From assembly GCF_902833905.1 (NCBI RefSeq), contig NZ_CADFGP010000009.1:124001-188000 (forward strand): a stretch of 64,000 nt of DNA, written 5' to 3'. Position 1 is the first letter of the stretch, and each line of letters opens with the position of its first letter. A program made the position numbers and the translations under genes. Origin of the DNA: Paraburkholderia tuberum STM678. GTDB lineage: Bacteria; Pseudomonadota; Gammaproteobacteria; Burkholderiales; Burkholderiaceae. Shown in pieces: positions 34,652 to 44,346 of this stretch. The notes under the pieces are model-generated. The model saw only the letters and a list, made by a program, of their open reading frames with translations, made no database searches and was not told where the DNA came from.

Positions 34652-34713
34652 GATGGGTTCCTCTGTCGTAATACGGTAGTTATTCAGGCAAAGCCGTGTG
34701 ATGGGTTCGGGTA

Positions 34714-35808
34714 TCAGGCGGCGCGCGCGGCGATCAGCTTGCACGCGTGCGGCGGCAGCTCGGCGAGCACCGGCATGCCGAGCGCGAGCCCGGGCGTTTC
34801 GCGCGGCGTGGTCGCGGCGGTCAGCGTGAAGCCCACGCAATCGATCGTCGCTTCGAGCGAGGCGCCGACGTCGCGAATGAAAGTGACGGTGCCGGGCAGC
34901 CGGTTCGGGTTCGGTGCTTCCGTGGCCGCCTTCACGCAGATGTCCTCGGGGCGAATCAGCAGGCGGATCGCGTCGCCGGCCGCACCCGGCTGCCGCGCAT
35001 CGGCGAGCGGCGCGCCCGGGTTTGGCGTCACCGCGATGCGCCGTCCGCCCGGCAGGCTCACGACGCCCGCGCCGTCGTACCGCACCGGCAGAATGTTGCC
35101 GAGCCCGATGAAGTCGGCGACGAACTCGCTGACCGGATCGCGGTAGATGTCGAGCGGCTTGCCGACCTGCGCGATGCGGCCTTTCTCCATCACGACGATC
35201 TCGTCGGCCATCGTCATCGCTTCGCGCTGGTCGTGCGTGACCATGATCGTCGTGATGCCGAGGCGTTGCTGCAGCAGGCGGATTTCGACCTGCATCGCTT
35301 CGCGCAGCTTCGCGTCGAGCGCGGACAGCGGTTCGTCGAGCAGCAGCAGTTGCGGCTCCGAAGCGATCGCGCGAGCGATCGCGACGCGTTGGCGCTGACC
35401 GCCCGACAGTTGCGTGACCGGCCGATTCGCCATGTGCGGCAGCTGGATCAGCTCGAGCAGTTCGGCGACGCGGCGCGTTTGCCGTGCTTTCGCGACCTTG
35501 CGCAGCTTCAGCGGATACGCGACGTTCTGCGCGACCGTCATATGCGGAAACAGCGCGAGCGACTGGAACACCATGCCGAAGTCGCGCCGGTTGGCCGGCA
35601 GTCGCGTGATGTCGCGGCCGGCGAAATGGATGCTGCCCTCGGTCGGCGTTTCGAGGCCTGCGATCATCCGCAGCAGCGTGGTCTTGCCGCAGCCGGACGG
35701 GCCGAGAAAGCACACGAGCTTGCCGTCGGGCACGCTCAGGTCGACGTCGTCGACGGCATGCACGGCGCCGAAGCGCCGCGTGACGGCCTGCAAGTTCAGA
35801 TGGGTCAT
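34714..35808 (-). CDS. PotA-type ABC transporter ATP-binding protein
   Basis: A 364-residue ATPase with Walker A GPSGCGKTT, signature LSGGQRQRVAIARAIA, Walker B LLLLDEPLSALD and a C-terminal TOBE domain (about 240-360). This layout belongs to spermidine/putrescine and iron or 2-aminoethylphosphonate transporters. It should serve the two permeases encoded just upstream and may also serve the amino-acid permeases downstream, which lack their own ATPase. GGAG precedes ATG 35808. Confidence 0.93.
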   Translation of the reverse strand: MTHLNLQAVTRRFGAVHAVDDVDLSVPDGKLVCFLGPSGCGKTTLLRMIAGLETPTEGSIHFAGRDITRLPANRRDFGMVFQSLALFPHMTVAQNVAYPLKLRKVAKARQTRRVAELLELIQLPHMANRPVTQLSGGQRQRVAIARAIASEPQLLLLDEPLSALDAKLREAMQVEIRLLQQRLGITTIMVTHDQREAMTMADEIVVMEKGRIAQVGKPLDIYRDPVSEFVADFIGLGNILPVRYDGAGVVSLPGGRRIAVTPNPGAPLADARQPGAAGDAIRLLIRPEDICVKAATEAPNPNRLPGTVTFIRDVGASLEATIDCVGFTLTAATTPRETPGLALGMPVLAELPPHACKLIAARAA

Positions 35809-35833
35809 CGGAAGCTCCAGCAAGGTGGCGGGT

Positions 35834-36727
35834 TCACAGCGCGACGCCTTCGTCGCCGATCAGCTTTTCGAGCAGCCAGATCAGCGCGAAGTCGATCGCG
35901 ACGATGACCACCGCGAAACAGAACACGGTCGGATCGAGCGACGACACCGTGCGGCTATAGAGCCACACCGGCAGCGTGATCGTATCGATGCTGTACAGGA
36001 AGAACGTCACCGTGAACTCGTTGAACGACACGATGAAGGCGAACAGCATGCCGGCGAGAATGCCGGGGCGCATCAGCGGCAGCACCACGTCGATGAGCGC
36101 GCGGCCGGGGCTCGCGCCCATCACGAGCGCGGCTTCCTCGAACTCGGGGCCGATCGACGCGACCGACGCCGCGCAGTTCTTCACCGTGAACGGCAGCGCC
36201 AGGATCACATGCGCGATGATCAGACGGCCGACGCCCAGCTCGACCGGCAGCACGTTGAACACCAGCAGCAGCGACAGGCCGAGCATCACGAGCGGATAGA
36301 CGAGCGGCAGCGCGACCAGTTGCTCGACCATCGGCTTGCCGCGAAAACGGTAGCGCGACAGCGCGTACGCGGCGGGCACGGAGACCAGCGTCGCGATCAG
36401 CATCGTCGCTAGCGCGACGACGAGACTCGTGCTCAGCGCGGCGCCCATCGACAGCGTATCGGTCGCGTCCGGTGACACGAAGCTGTGCCACGCCGCGCGG
36501 TACCAGTGCAGGCTGTACGCGTGCGGCGGGAATTCGAGCGTGTCGGCCGCGCTGAACGACATCGCGATCATCGTCAGGATCGGCAGCGCGGCGAGAAACA
36601 GCACCACGCCGGCGACGAGCGCGGTCGCGCGGCCGAGCTGGCCGGGCATCGTCTGAGGCAGGCGCGGGAAGCGCGGCGAACGAGGTTCGGTGCGCGGCAG
36701 GTGCGAACTCGGCAGCGGCGTGCTCAT
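35834..36727 (-). CDS. PotC-type ABC transporter permease
   Basis: A 297-residue permease with six TM segments and the EAA loop EEAALVMGASPGRALIDVVLP, typical of the second permease in spermidine/putrescine-type systems. The N terminus (about 1-32) is a Pro/Arg-rich cytoplasmic tail. It overlaps the preceding permease stop by ATGA, and the ATPase gene begins 25 bases after it. Confidence 0.92.
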   Translation of the reverse strand: MSTPLPSSHLPRTEPRSPRFPRLPQTMPGQLGRATALVAGVVLFLAALPILTMIAMSFSAADTLEFPPHAYSLHWYRAAWHSFVSPDATDTLSMGAALSTSLVVALATMLIATLVSVPAAYALSRYRFRGKPMVEQLVALPLVYPLVMLGLSLLLVFNVLPVELGVGRLIIAHVILALPFTVKNCAASVASIGPEFEEAALVMGASPGRALIDVVLPLMRPGILAGMLFAFIVSFNEFTVTFFLYSIDTITLPVWLYSRTVSSLDPTVFCFAVVIVAIDFALIWLLEKLIGDEGVAL

Positions 36728-37707
36728 GCGTGTGGCTCCCCGGTCAGACGTTGGGTGCGGCGCACGAGCCGTTGCGACAGCGCCATCACGGCGAGCGTCG
36801 CGATCATCAGCACCACGCCGGAAGCGGAGGCGGCCGGCCAGTTCAAGAGCGGCGCGACCTGATCGTGCACCAGCACCGCGAGCATCGGCACACGCCGGCC
36901 GCCGAGCAGCAGCGGCACCGCGAACGCGCTCGCGTTGTACGCGAACACCAGCAGCGCGCCCGACACGAGGCCCGGCATCGCGAGCGGCAGCAGCACGTGA
37001 CGCAGCGTTTGCCAGCGCGTCGCGCCGAGCGTCGCGGCGGCTTCCTCGTACGAGATCGACACCGCGCGCATCGCGCTGGACAGCGGCAGCACGGCGAGCG
37101 GAAACGCGGTCTGGATCAGCCCCAGCAGCACGCCATGCTCGCGATACAGCCACATCACCGGACGCTCGACGAGTCCGCTCGCGAGCAGCGCGTGATTGAG
37201 CAGACCCGCCGGGCCGAGGATCACGAGCCAGCCATAGCCTTGCAGCAGCAGATTGACGAGCAGCGGCAGCAGCACACCCGCGAGCAGCAGCCGGCGCGCG
37301 AGCCGCGATGTCGTGCGCGCCATCGCGAGCGCGACCGGAATCGCGAGCACGACCGCGCACAGCATGCTCTGGAACGCGAGCCGCAGCGTCAGCCACAACG
37401 ATTTCAGGAAGTAGCCGTCGAGCAGGTCCGCGTAGTTCTGCAGCGTGAAGCTGCGCCATTCGTTGCCGGACGTGCCGAAGCTCATGCGCAGCACGACCAG
37501 CGCGGCCGTGCCGAGTATCGCCAGAAACAGCAGGATCGGCGCGAGCAGCAGCCACGGCCGGGCTTTCGCGAGCGTCGTTGCACCGGCAGCGGGGTCGGTC
37601 ACGGCAGTCTCGACGACTGCGCAAGCGCAAGCAGCGCCGCCGGGCGTCGGGCCCGGCGCCGCTTCGTCCGGCATCATCGCGGCACGCCGCGGGAAGCGCG
37701 CGAGCAT
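36724..37707 (-). CDS. PotB-type ABC transporter permease
   Basis: About 327 residues with six TM segments and an EAA loop (YEEAAATLGATRWQTLRHVLLP). It pairs with the PotC-type permease to form the channel. The N-terminal 45 residues are a non-homologous Pro/Ala-rich tail, and the start is uncertain: ATG at 37707, five bases after the binding-protein stop, is chosen. ATGs at 37677 and 37674 are alternatives. Confidence 0.9.
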   Translation of the reverse strand: MLARFPRRAAMMPDEAAPGPTPGGAACACAVVETAVTDPAAGATTLAKARPWLLLAPILLFLAILGTAALVVLRMSFGTSGNEWRSFTLQNYADLLDGYFLKSLWLTLRLAFQSMLCAVVLAIPVALAMARTTSRLARRLLLAGVLLPLLVNLLLQGYGWLVILGPAGLLNHALLASGLVERPVMWLYREHGVLLGLIQTAFPLAVLPLSSAMRAVSISYEEAAATLGATRWQTLRHVLLPLAMPGLVSGALLVFAYNASAFAVPLLLGGRRVPMLAVLVHDQVAPLLNWPAASASGVVLMIATLAVMALSQRLVRRTQRLTGEPHA

Positions 37708-37712
37708 CGTGG

Positions 37713-38807
37713 TTACGCCGAGAAGATTTCGGTGTAGCGCTTGATCCATGCCGGCTGCACGGCGGCGAGCGCCTTGTCGTCATGCAGCACGGCTTTCTCG
37801 GCGATCTGCTGCGGGCTCGGCACGAACGCGCGGCTCGCGGCCGGAATCATCGCTTTCGAATTGACTGGGCCGTTCAGCACATCGGCCGCCATGCGGCCTT
37901 GCACGCCGGCGTCGAGCGAGTGATTGATGAACGCGTGGATCAGGTCGGTGTCGCCCGGATGCGCTTTCGGAATCACCGTGAACATCAGTTGCGTCGCGAA
38001 GCCTTCCTTCATGCCGTAGGTCACGCCCATCTTGTATTCGGGCTTGCGGATCTGATCCGGGAAAAACGCGGGCGAGTAGATGCCGCCGATGTCGAGCGAG
38101 CCCGTGCGGAACAGGTCGGCCACCTGGTTCGGGTTCTCGCCGAGCGTCATCACGCGGTCTTTGAGCTGCGCGAGCTTCTTGAAGCCGGGCTCGATGTTCT
38201 GCTGCGAGCCGCCGTTCATCTTCGCGGCGATGATCGCGAGATCGACCGCTTCGGCCCATTCGGGCGGCGGCAGGAAAATGCGGCCGGCGTATTTCGGGTC
38301 CCACAGCGCCTCGTACGACGAAGGCGGCGTCTTGACCGTCGCGGTGTTGTAGATGAGGCCGTCGGACCACAGCAGATAGCCGACGCCGAAGCCGTTCGCG
38401 CCGGTGCGGTATGGCGGCGCGACTTCTTTCAGGTTCGGCAGGCGGTCGAGGTCGGGCTTCATCAGCAGGCCCGCGTCGGCGAGGCCGGAGGCGCCGACAC
38501 CGGCGAGCGTGATCACGTCATAGGTGGGGCGCTCGCCCGCTGCCTTGACTTTGGCGACCATGCCGGAGGTGCCGTCGGCGCGGTCGGCGATCACCTTCGC
38601 GCCGGTCTTCGCCGTGAAGGTCGCGGCGATGTTGCGCAGCGCGGCTGTGCCGGTATCGTCCGACCACGTCAGGATGCGCAGCGTCTTGCCGCTGAAGTTG
38701 TGCTCCTGCGCGCGCAGATTGAGGAACGGCATCGGCAGCGCGGATGCCGCGAGCGCCGTACCGATCGTCTTGATGGCCTGCCTTCTGCCCCGTTTGATCT
38801 GCTGCAT
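37713..38807 (-). CDS. PotD-like ABC transporter substrate-binding protein
   Basis: A 364-residue SBP family 1 protein with a Tat-like signal (GRRQAIK, then hydrophobic residues to about 34). The mature part begins near SGKTLRILTWSDDTG and has the PotD/PotF look, with YLLWSDGLIYNT in the middle. It should bind a polyamine or related cation; opine or aminophosphonate ligands are possible. It is the first gene of the array and has AGGAG six bases before its ATG. Confidence 0.92.
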   Translation of the reverse strand: MQQIKRGRRQAIKTIGTALAASALPMPFLNLRAQEHNFSGKTLRILTWSDDTGTAALRNIAATFTAKTGAKVIADRADGTSGMVAKVKAAGERPTYDVITLAGVGASGLADAGLLMKPDLDRLPNLKEVAPPYRTGANGFGVGYLLWSDGLIYNTATVKTPPSSYEALWDPKYAGRIFLPPPEWAEAVDLAIIAAKMNGGSQQNIEPGFKKLAQLKDRVMTLGENPNQVADLFRTGSLDIGGIYSPAFFPDQIRKPEYKMGVTYGMKEGFATQLMFTVIPKAHPGDTDLIHAFINHSLDAGVQGRMAADVLNGPVNSKAMIPAASRAFVPSPQQIAEKAVLHDDKALAAVQPAWIKRYTEIFSA

Positions 38808-39299
38808 GGCGGTCTCCTGTGTTGAACGCCCGTTGCCCATGATTCGCCGTGACCGCTGCCGGATATACCGTGCGTGGATGCACTGTAGGTTTGCCAAAAT
38901 CACGCAACAATCGAAATATGCGCATGGATCGCATGACGTACGCTCATGGCTCGCCGCCGGCGAACGCGGTGGCGAGCGATTTGGCGACGCGCCGGGAAGC
39001 TACGGGCGATGGCGTATGCGGGTTAACGTCCAGATCTGGCTGAGGAATTCCAGCGTGCGTCGAGGTATGAGGAAAGCTCGGTTCTGGTGCGGTTGCTGAA
39101 GGCTTTTTTGCACCGCGCCGGTGCGACATTCCTCGGTACGGGCGTTTTTCACGCATGCCATGAGTCGAACGCATGCGGGTTTGCCTGCGCGCCCACTCGT
39201 GCGCGCATAGCCGATCGCGTATGCTGTGGGCTTGACGGGCAGGGCGGCGAGGGGCGCTGCCGCAGCCACGCAATGATTTTTTCTGATCCTGGACTTTTG
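38808..39299. other. Divergent intergenic region between the ABC array and the LysR gene
   Basis: It is likely to hold both promoters and LysR T-N11-A boxes; none is certain. Small open frames here lack coding character. Confidence 0.45.
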
Positions 39300-40193
39300 A
39301 TGCGACGCCTACCGCCGCTCAACGCGCTGCAGATTTTCGAAACCGTCGCGCGCCATCGCAGCTTCACGCGTGCCGCCGACCATCTGTGCCTGACGCAAGG
39401 CGCGGTCAGCCGGCAGATCATCGCGCTCGAGGAGTACTACAAGTTTCCGCTGTTCAAGCGGCACGCAAAGGGGCTGACGCTGACCGCCGAGGGCGAAATG
39501 CTGCTGCCGGCGGTCAAGGAGAGCTTCGCGCGGATCGAGGAAATGTCGCTGCGCTTGACGAGGCAGCGCACTGATCTCGCGCTGAAGGTGCCGACCTGCG
39601 TGATGCGCTGGATGCTGCCGAAGATCATGCGCTTCCAGTCCGACTATCCCGATCTGCACGTGCAGATCACGACCACCTGGCAGCACGACGTCGATTTCCA
39701 GAGCGAGCCGTTCGACGCGGCGATCATCTATGGTTCGTCGCCCGGTGCGGACGTGCAGGCGGTGTCGCTGTTCGAGGAGCGTCTGACGCCGGTCTGCACG
39801 CCCGAACTGCTGAAGGACAAGCCGCTCGCGCAGGTGGCCGATCTCGGGCGCCACACGCTGCTGCATCCGACGCGCGATCACCGCGACTGGAAGATGTGGC
39901 TCGCGAAAGTCGCGGAAGCCGATTCGGCGGGCGCCGCGACGATCGACGCGGAGCTCGGCCCGAGCTTCGATACGCTCGACATGGCGACCAACGCCGCCGC
40001 GCAGGGCTTCGGTGTCGCGATCAGCGACCTCGCGCTAATCGACGAGGACGTCGCCGCCCGGCGCCTCGTGCGGCCGTTCGATACCGTGCTGAAGACCGGC
40101 TGGCGCTATTACTTCGTGTATCCGGACTCAGTCGCGCAACAGCAGAAGCTGAATTTGTTCCGCGACTGGATCGCCGAGCATTGGGAAGAGTGA
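39300..40193 (+). CDS. LysR-family regulator, GcvA-like
   Basis: A 297-residue regulator with an N-terminal winged helix (LNALQIFETVARHRSFTRAA and TQGAVSRQI) and a C-terminal periplasmic-binding-fold effector domain (about 90-290). The RRLPPLNAL start is typical of the GcvA group. It is divergent from the seven-gene ABC array and probably controls it. ATG 39300 is chosen because the conserved N terminus begins there; the ribosome site is poor, and ATG 39273 is an alternative. Confidence 0.9.
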   Translation: MRRLPPLNALQIFETVARHRSFTRAADHLCLTQGAVSRQIIALEEYYKFPLFKRHAKGLTLTAEGEMLLPAVKESFARIEEMSLRLTRQRTDLALKVPTCVMRWMLPKIMRFQSDYPDLHVQITTTWQHDVDFQSEPFDAAIIYGSSPGADVQAVSLFEERLTPVCTPELLKDKPLAQVADLGRHTLLHPTRDHRDWKMWLAKVAEADSAGAATIDAELGPSFDTLDMATNAAAQGFGVAISDLALIDEDVAARRLVRPFDTVLKTGWRYYFVYPDSVAQQQKLNLFRDWIAEHWEE

Positions 40194-40228
40194 GGTTGCC
40201 GTCCGCCCGTGCCGGATAAGGCATCGCG

Positions 40229-41311
40229 TCACGGCGCGAACGACAGAAACAGATAAGCCGCGAACAGCGACAGATGCACGGCGCCTTGCAAAATCGTCGT
40301 GCGCCCGGTGCTGAGCGTCAGCGTGGCGACCACCAGCGTGAGCGCGAGCAGCACCATGTCCTTGCCATCGATGCCGAGCACGATGGGCTGACCGATGTAC
40401 AGGAACACGCCGGCAACGGTGGGAATGGTCAGGCCGATACTCGCCAGTGATGAGCCGAGCGCAAGGTTCAGGCTGGTCTGCAGACGGTCGGCGCGCGCTG
40501 CGCGCAGCGCCGCGAGTCCTTCCGGCAACAGCACCAGCGACGCAATCACGATACCGACCACCGCCGGCGGCGCGCCCGCGCTCAGCACCGCTGACTCGAC
40601 CACCGGCGACAGCACTTTCGCGAGCAGCACGACCGCGACGAGGCTCACGAGCAGCAGCACGCCGCTGATGGCGGCGAGGCGCGCGCCGGGCGGCTCGGCA
40701 TGGACGTCTTCGTCGGGCACGCCGGCGAGGAAGTAGTCGCGATGGCGCACCGTCTGCACGAACACGAACACGCAGTACAGCACCAGCGACGACACGCCGG
40801 CAAACGCGAGCTGCGACGGCGACAGGACAGGCCCGGGGCTGGTGGTCGTGAAATTCGGCATCACGAGCGTCAGTACCGACAGCGACGCGAGCACCGCCAG
40901 GGCGGCCGCCGCGCCGCGGCTCTGGAAGTCCTGTTCCAGATGGCGGATGCCGCCCACCAGCAGACACAGCCCGACGAGCCCGTTGCAGACGATCATCACG
41001 GCCGCGAATACCGTATCGCGCGCGAGGCCGGCTTTCTCGGGACCGGACGTCAGCATCACCGAGACGATCAGCGCCACCTCGATCACCGTGACGGCGACCG
41101 CGAGCACCAGCGTGCCAAACGGCTCGCCGACGCGATGCGCGACCACTTCGGCATGATGCACGGCGGCAAACACGGCCGCGCATAGCGACATGCCGGTCAG
41201 TGCGAGCAGCAGCGTGTTGCCCGGCATCGCGTAGGCGGCGCCGAGCACGATCCAGCTAACGATCGGCGCGACGAGAGTCCAACGAGGCAAGACGGTCGCG
41301 GACGAAGTCAT
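40229..41311 (-). CDS. chaA: Ca2+/H+ antiporter, ChaA-like
   Basis: A 360-residue CaCA-family exchanger with about eleven TM segments in two repeats. The conserved acidic motifs are AVTVIEVALIVSVML (first half) and SLVLLPEGLAALRAA (second half). An acidic loop (about 205-215, GVPDEDVHAEP) separates them. It should exchange Ca2+ or Na+/K+ for protons under alkaline or salt stress. AAGGAAGG precedes the ATG at 41311. It is transcribed alone and convergent with the LysR gene. Confidence 0.9.
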   Translation of the reverse strand: MTSSATVLPRWTLVAPIVSWIVLGAAYAMPGNTLLLALTGMSLCAAVFAAVHHAEVVAHRVGEPFGTLVLAVAVTVIEVALIVSVMLTSGPEKAGLARDTVFAAVMIVCNGLVGLCLLVGGIRHLEQDFQSRGAAAALAVLASLSVLTLVMPNFTTTSPGPVLSPSQLAFAGVSSLVLYCVFVFVQTVRHRDYFLAGVPDEDVHAEPPGARLAAISGVLLLVSLVAVVLLAKVLSPVVESAVLSAGAPPAVVGIVIASLVLLPEGLAALRAARADRLQTSLNLALGSSLASIGLTIPTVAGVFLYIGQPIVLGIDGKDMVLLALTLVVATLTLSTGRTTILQGAVHLSLFAAYLFLSFAP

Positions 41312-41630
41312 GCGGCCTTCCTTTCGGTGCATGTATAAACTTGAAGTAATATCTTAACAAGTGACGTTAAGCTATTAAATTATCGGGAATAACTCGTTAC
41401 GAGAAGCCGTCGCCACGCGGTCGGGTCGTCATCGCGACGCGCGTAGCGCATTAAAAATATCGCGGTTTCGGGGGCGCGGGGAATCGCCGGGTCGGATGGT
41501 GCGATGGCCGCACCGTGAGGCAATGGTGTCGAGCGCTGCATCGGAGGGTGAATTGGCGTCGCGGCGGAGCTTTCCGCCGTCGACGCCAGCTTGCTGCTGT
41601 TACCGCAACTTCTTCGGCCGTTCGACCGGA
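41312..41630. other. AT-rich intergenic region with dyads upstream of chaA
   Basis: CTTAAC-N7-GTTAAG (41353-41371) lies 42 bases before the chaA start, in an AT-rich stretch likely to contain its promoter. Further right the sequence is GC-rich and shows no gene. Confidence 0.45.
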
Positions 41631-41990
41631 TTACTGGCCCATCGCGCGGATCGACAGCGCGCTCTTCACCGACGTCACGCCTGCCACGCCTTGAGCGGCG
41701 TTCGTCGCGAGTTCGATCTGAGCCTGTTCCGGCACCGAGCCTTCCAGCGTGACGGCGCCTTCGCGTGCGCGCACGGTGATGTTGCCGACGCTCAGGCCCT
41801 TCGTACGTGCGAGCGTCGCGCGGACCTTCTTCTGCAGCGCGCGATTAGCCGCGCGAGTCTGCTTGGTGGTCGGTGCCGTTGCCGCCGGCGCTGCGGTCGC
41901 GGCCGCCTCGCTGCTTTGCGCGTACGCATTGAGGGAAGCGAGAACGACCAGCGCGCCGCCGATCATCTTGATTGCCGAGAATGCTTTCAT
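41631..41990 (-). CDS. BON-domain periplasmic protein
   Basis: A 119-residue exported protein with a signal peptide (about 1-25, cleaved near AYA) and a C-terminal BON domain (about 50-115, with VTLEGSVPEQAQIELA). BON domains bind phospholipid or other envelope components in OsmY-type stress proteins. An Ala/Thr-rich linker joins the parts. AGGAG lies eight bases before the ATG. No partner gene is adjacent. Confidence 0.9.
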   Translation of the reverse strand: MKAFSAIKMIGGALVVLASLNAYAQSSEAAATAAPAATAPTTKQTRAANRALQKKVRATLARTKGLSVGNITVRAREGAVTLEGSVPEQAQIELATNAAQGVAGVTSVKSALSIRAMGQ

Positions 41991-42360
41991 TCAACCATCT
42001 CCTGTTGTCGTAGAACGTCGATCCCCGGATGGGATCGATTTTTTTTACACCAGCGGGTACGGCGGGATTCCATGCCAAAGGAACAGGTACAGCAGTCTGC
42101 GAACGCTTTCAGCCGACACGCGGTTTCAGCGAGCCGCGAAGCGCGCGCCGAAACATGCAAACGGCCGTGTGACCGGCCGGATGAACACAATACAACAATT
42201 GGTGCCATGTTGACTTCCATGGCGCAGAAAATGAGGCTTCGGTACAACGAATTTGTCGAGCGCAACCGGTCGATGACGTGAGAGTAGGGCGACTGCGCGC
42301 TTGTCGCGAGGCCGTAGGTTTCAGCACCGATTTCAGCACCGACTCAAGGACACCCAGCGC
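41991..42360. other. Intergenic region upstream of the 3-methyladenine glycosylase gene
   Basis: It should hold divergent promoters for the BON gene and the glycosylase. An 11-bp tandem repeat (TTCAGCACCGA, at about 42320 and 42332) lies just before the glycosylase start. No gene is recognised. Confidence 0.45.
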
Positions 42361-42990
42361 ATGCGAAACGAAGCTCTTCCGATCCTACCGTTGCGCCGCG
42401 AGGATCTGCCGATCGATACCGTGGAACTCGCGCGCTTCATGGTCGGCAAATATCTCGTGCACGATCTGCCCGAAGGACGCCTGAGCGGACGCATCGTCGA
42501 GACCGAGGCGTATCCGCTCGGCGACTCGACGAGCCATGCGTTCATCGGACGTCGTCCGTACAACGGGTCGATGTTCCTCCCGCGCGGTCATGCTTATGTG
42601 CGGCTGACCTACGGCGTGTCTTACATGCTCAACATGTCGTCCGAAGCGGAGGAGGTCGGCGCCGGCATCCTGCTGCGCGCGATCGAACCGCTCGAAGGAC
42701 TCGCGCTGATGGAAGCGCGCCGTCCCGGCGTGCCGCTGCGCGATCTCGCGCGCGGACCCGGCCGGCTGACGGTGGCGTTCGGCATCGGCCAGGCTCTCGA
42801 CGGCCGCGATTTGTGTACGGGGCGGGGGCTATGGATCGGCGTGATCGAGACTGGCGACGCGCCGATCGGCGTGACGACGCGCATCGGCCTGTCGCGCGAG
42901 ATGCACCGTCCGTTGCGATTTTTCGAGCCGGGCAGCGCGTTCGTCAGCGGCCCGCGCAAGCTACTGACGATTCCGCATTCGGGCGCATGA
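42361..42990 (+). CDS. mpg: DNA-3-methyladenine glycosylase (AAG/MPG family)
   Basis: A 209-residue base-excision-repair enzyme that removes alkylated purines. The catalytic Glu lies in [10 protein letters not shown], followed by DSTSHAF and the [13 protein letters not shown] strand, and a C-terminal [11 protein letters not shown]. These are the core motifs of the human MPG-type fold, not the AlkA type. Length is normal for bacterial members. AGGA precedes the ATG. Confidence 0.93.
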   Translation: MRNEALPILPLRREDLPIDTVELARFMVGKYLVHDLPEGRLSGRIVETEAYPLGDSTSHAFIGRRPYNGSMFLPRGHAYVRLTYGVSYMLNMSSEAEEVGAGILLRAIEPLEGLALMEARRPGVPLRDLARGPGRLTVAFGIGQALDGRDLCTGRGLWIGVIETGDAPIGVTTRIGLSREMHRPLRFFEPGSAFVSGPRKLLTIPHSGA

Positions 42991-43293
42991 CGTCGCGGCT
43001 ACGCGCGTACATCGATTCAGACGTTTCGGCGTGCGGGGCGGGCGAATTTTTTCTTCGATCAGACGTATTTCGGAAACATCAGACGCAAAGGTGACGATCC
43101 GGGCAATTGTTACCCCGAAGATCATGCTAACGGAGGCGGTTCCACGATATTTCCCGAGATCGTTGCGAACTGAGCAATTTTCTATCTCGAAATTAAGGGT
43201 TTTCCCTTGGCAGTGCGGTGACTAGACTCAAGTGATTCGCTGGACACCGAAGTGTCGGCGATGCAGATAAAACCACATTGGAGGGAAGTCACC
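42991..43293. other. Intergenic region upstream of the DUF4148 gene
   Basis: An AT-richer patch at 43080-43210 probably contains the promoter of the next gene. No gene seen. Confidence 0.4.
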
Positions 43294-43635
43294 ATGAAAT
43301 CGCTGATCAAGGCAGTTGCCATTGCGGCCCTTGTCGCCGCGCCAGTCGTATCGTTCGCGCAGTCGAGCCAGCAGCCGGTCACCCGCGCGGAAGTCCGCAG
43401 CGAACTGATCCAGCTGGAGCACGCGGGCTACAACCCGTCGACCTCGAGCGACCCGAATTATCCGGCCGACATCCAGGCCGCCGAGCAGCGCGTGCAAGCG
43501 CAAAATCCGGCCGTCGCGCAAACCCAGCCGAGCGCTGATACCAGCGGTTACGGCGCGCCGATGAGCGGATCGACCCAGGCGGGCGGCATGAAGCAGCCGA
43601 TGAGCGGCCCGAAGAGCGTCTATTTCGGTAACTAA
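43294..43635 (+). CDS. DUF4148 periplasmic protein
   Basis: A 113-residue exported protein with a signal peptide (about 1-23, ending SFA). The DUF4148 core is visible as VTRAEVRSELIQLEHAGYNP followed by YPADIQAAEQRVQAQN. The C terminus is Gly/Met/Gln-rich with a repeated PMSG motif. These small proteins are abundant in Burkholderia and their role is unknown. GGAGGGA precedes the ATG at good spacing. Confidence 0.92.
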   Translation: MKSLIKAVAIAALVAAPVVSFAQSSQQPVTRAEVRSELIQLEHAGYNPSTSSDPNYPADIQAAEQRVQAQNPAVAQTQPSADTSGYGAPMSGSTQAGGMKQPMSGPKSVYFGN

Positions 43636-43812
43636 TTTCGGTAACCAAGCAGGCAGCAGAATCTGTGTGCGCGTCGTTTGACGGCGCACACAGCGTTTCA
43701 TACCCGGTACTGTTTCAAACGAGCGCGCCGCACTCATGCGCCCGAGAGCGTGTTATCCGCGCGCGTTGCGTTCCTCTTTCCGAAGGAACCTCCGCTGCCG
43801 CAAGGTAGCTTG

Positions 43813-43843
43813 GCCCAAGCTCTTAGAGGTTTGGGCTTTTTTT
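43813..43843 (+). terminator. Rho-independent terminator
   Basis: GCCCAA (43813-43818) pairs with TTGGGC (43831-43836), supported by inner pairs and followed by a run of seven or more T. It lies beyond the DUF4148 gene on the plus strand. Confidence 0.8.
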
Positions 43844-43902
43844 GCGTCTGGTCCCGCGCGGATGATCGATGCGGTGTCGCTCAGCGAAAACCGTGCTGCC
43901 TG

Positions 43903-44346
43903 TCAGAGCCGTTCGCCGTGAATATAGAACTCGAGTTGCTGAATCGTGAACTGCTGTTCCGCGATGATGTCCTTCACGAGGTCGCCAATCGACACCATGC
44001 CGACCAGCCTCTCGTTGTCGATGACAGGCAGGTGACGCATGCGCCGCTCGGTCATCAGCGCCATGCACTCTTCAGTCGTCTGGTTCGGACGAACGAAGCG
44101 CACCGCCTTGCTCATGATGTCGCGCACCGGCGTCGCCTTCGACGACCGGTCCATCAGCACGATCTTGCGCGCGTAGTCGCGCTCCGTGATGATGCCGGCG
44201 ATGCTGTCGCCGTCCGTCACCACCAGCGCGCCGATGCTTTTCTCGGCCATCAACCGGATCGCCTCGTAGACGGAATCGTCGGCGCCGATCGTGTAGACGT
44301 CGGAGGGGTTCGGTTTCGTTTTAAGAAGCTGTGCAACGCTTGTCAT
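43903..44346 (-). CDS. Two-CBS-domain protein
   Basis: A 147-residue soluble protein made of two CBS motifs (about 15-70 with GALVVTDGDSIAGIITERDY, and about 80-135 with MRHLPVIDNERLVGMVSIGD). Such stand-alone CBS proteins sense adenine nucleotides and tune partner enzymes. No partner is encoded next to it. GGAG precedes ATG 44346. Confidence 0.9.
   Translation of the reverse strand: MTSVAQLLKTKPNPSDVYTIGADDSVYEAIRLMAEKSIGALVVTDGDSIAGIITERDYARKIVLMDRSSKATPVRDIMSKAVRFVRPNQTTEECMALMTERRMRHLPVIDNERLVGMVSIGDLVKDIIAEQQFTIQQLEFYIHGERL

Noticed and set aside
42320-42345. Short tandem repeat TTCAGCACCGA as a possible CRISPR or phase-variation tract
   Set aside because: Only two copies, 11 bases, upstream of a start codon; too short and too few for either.
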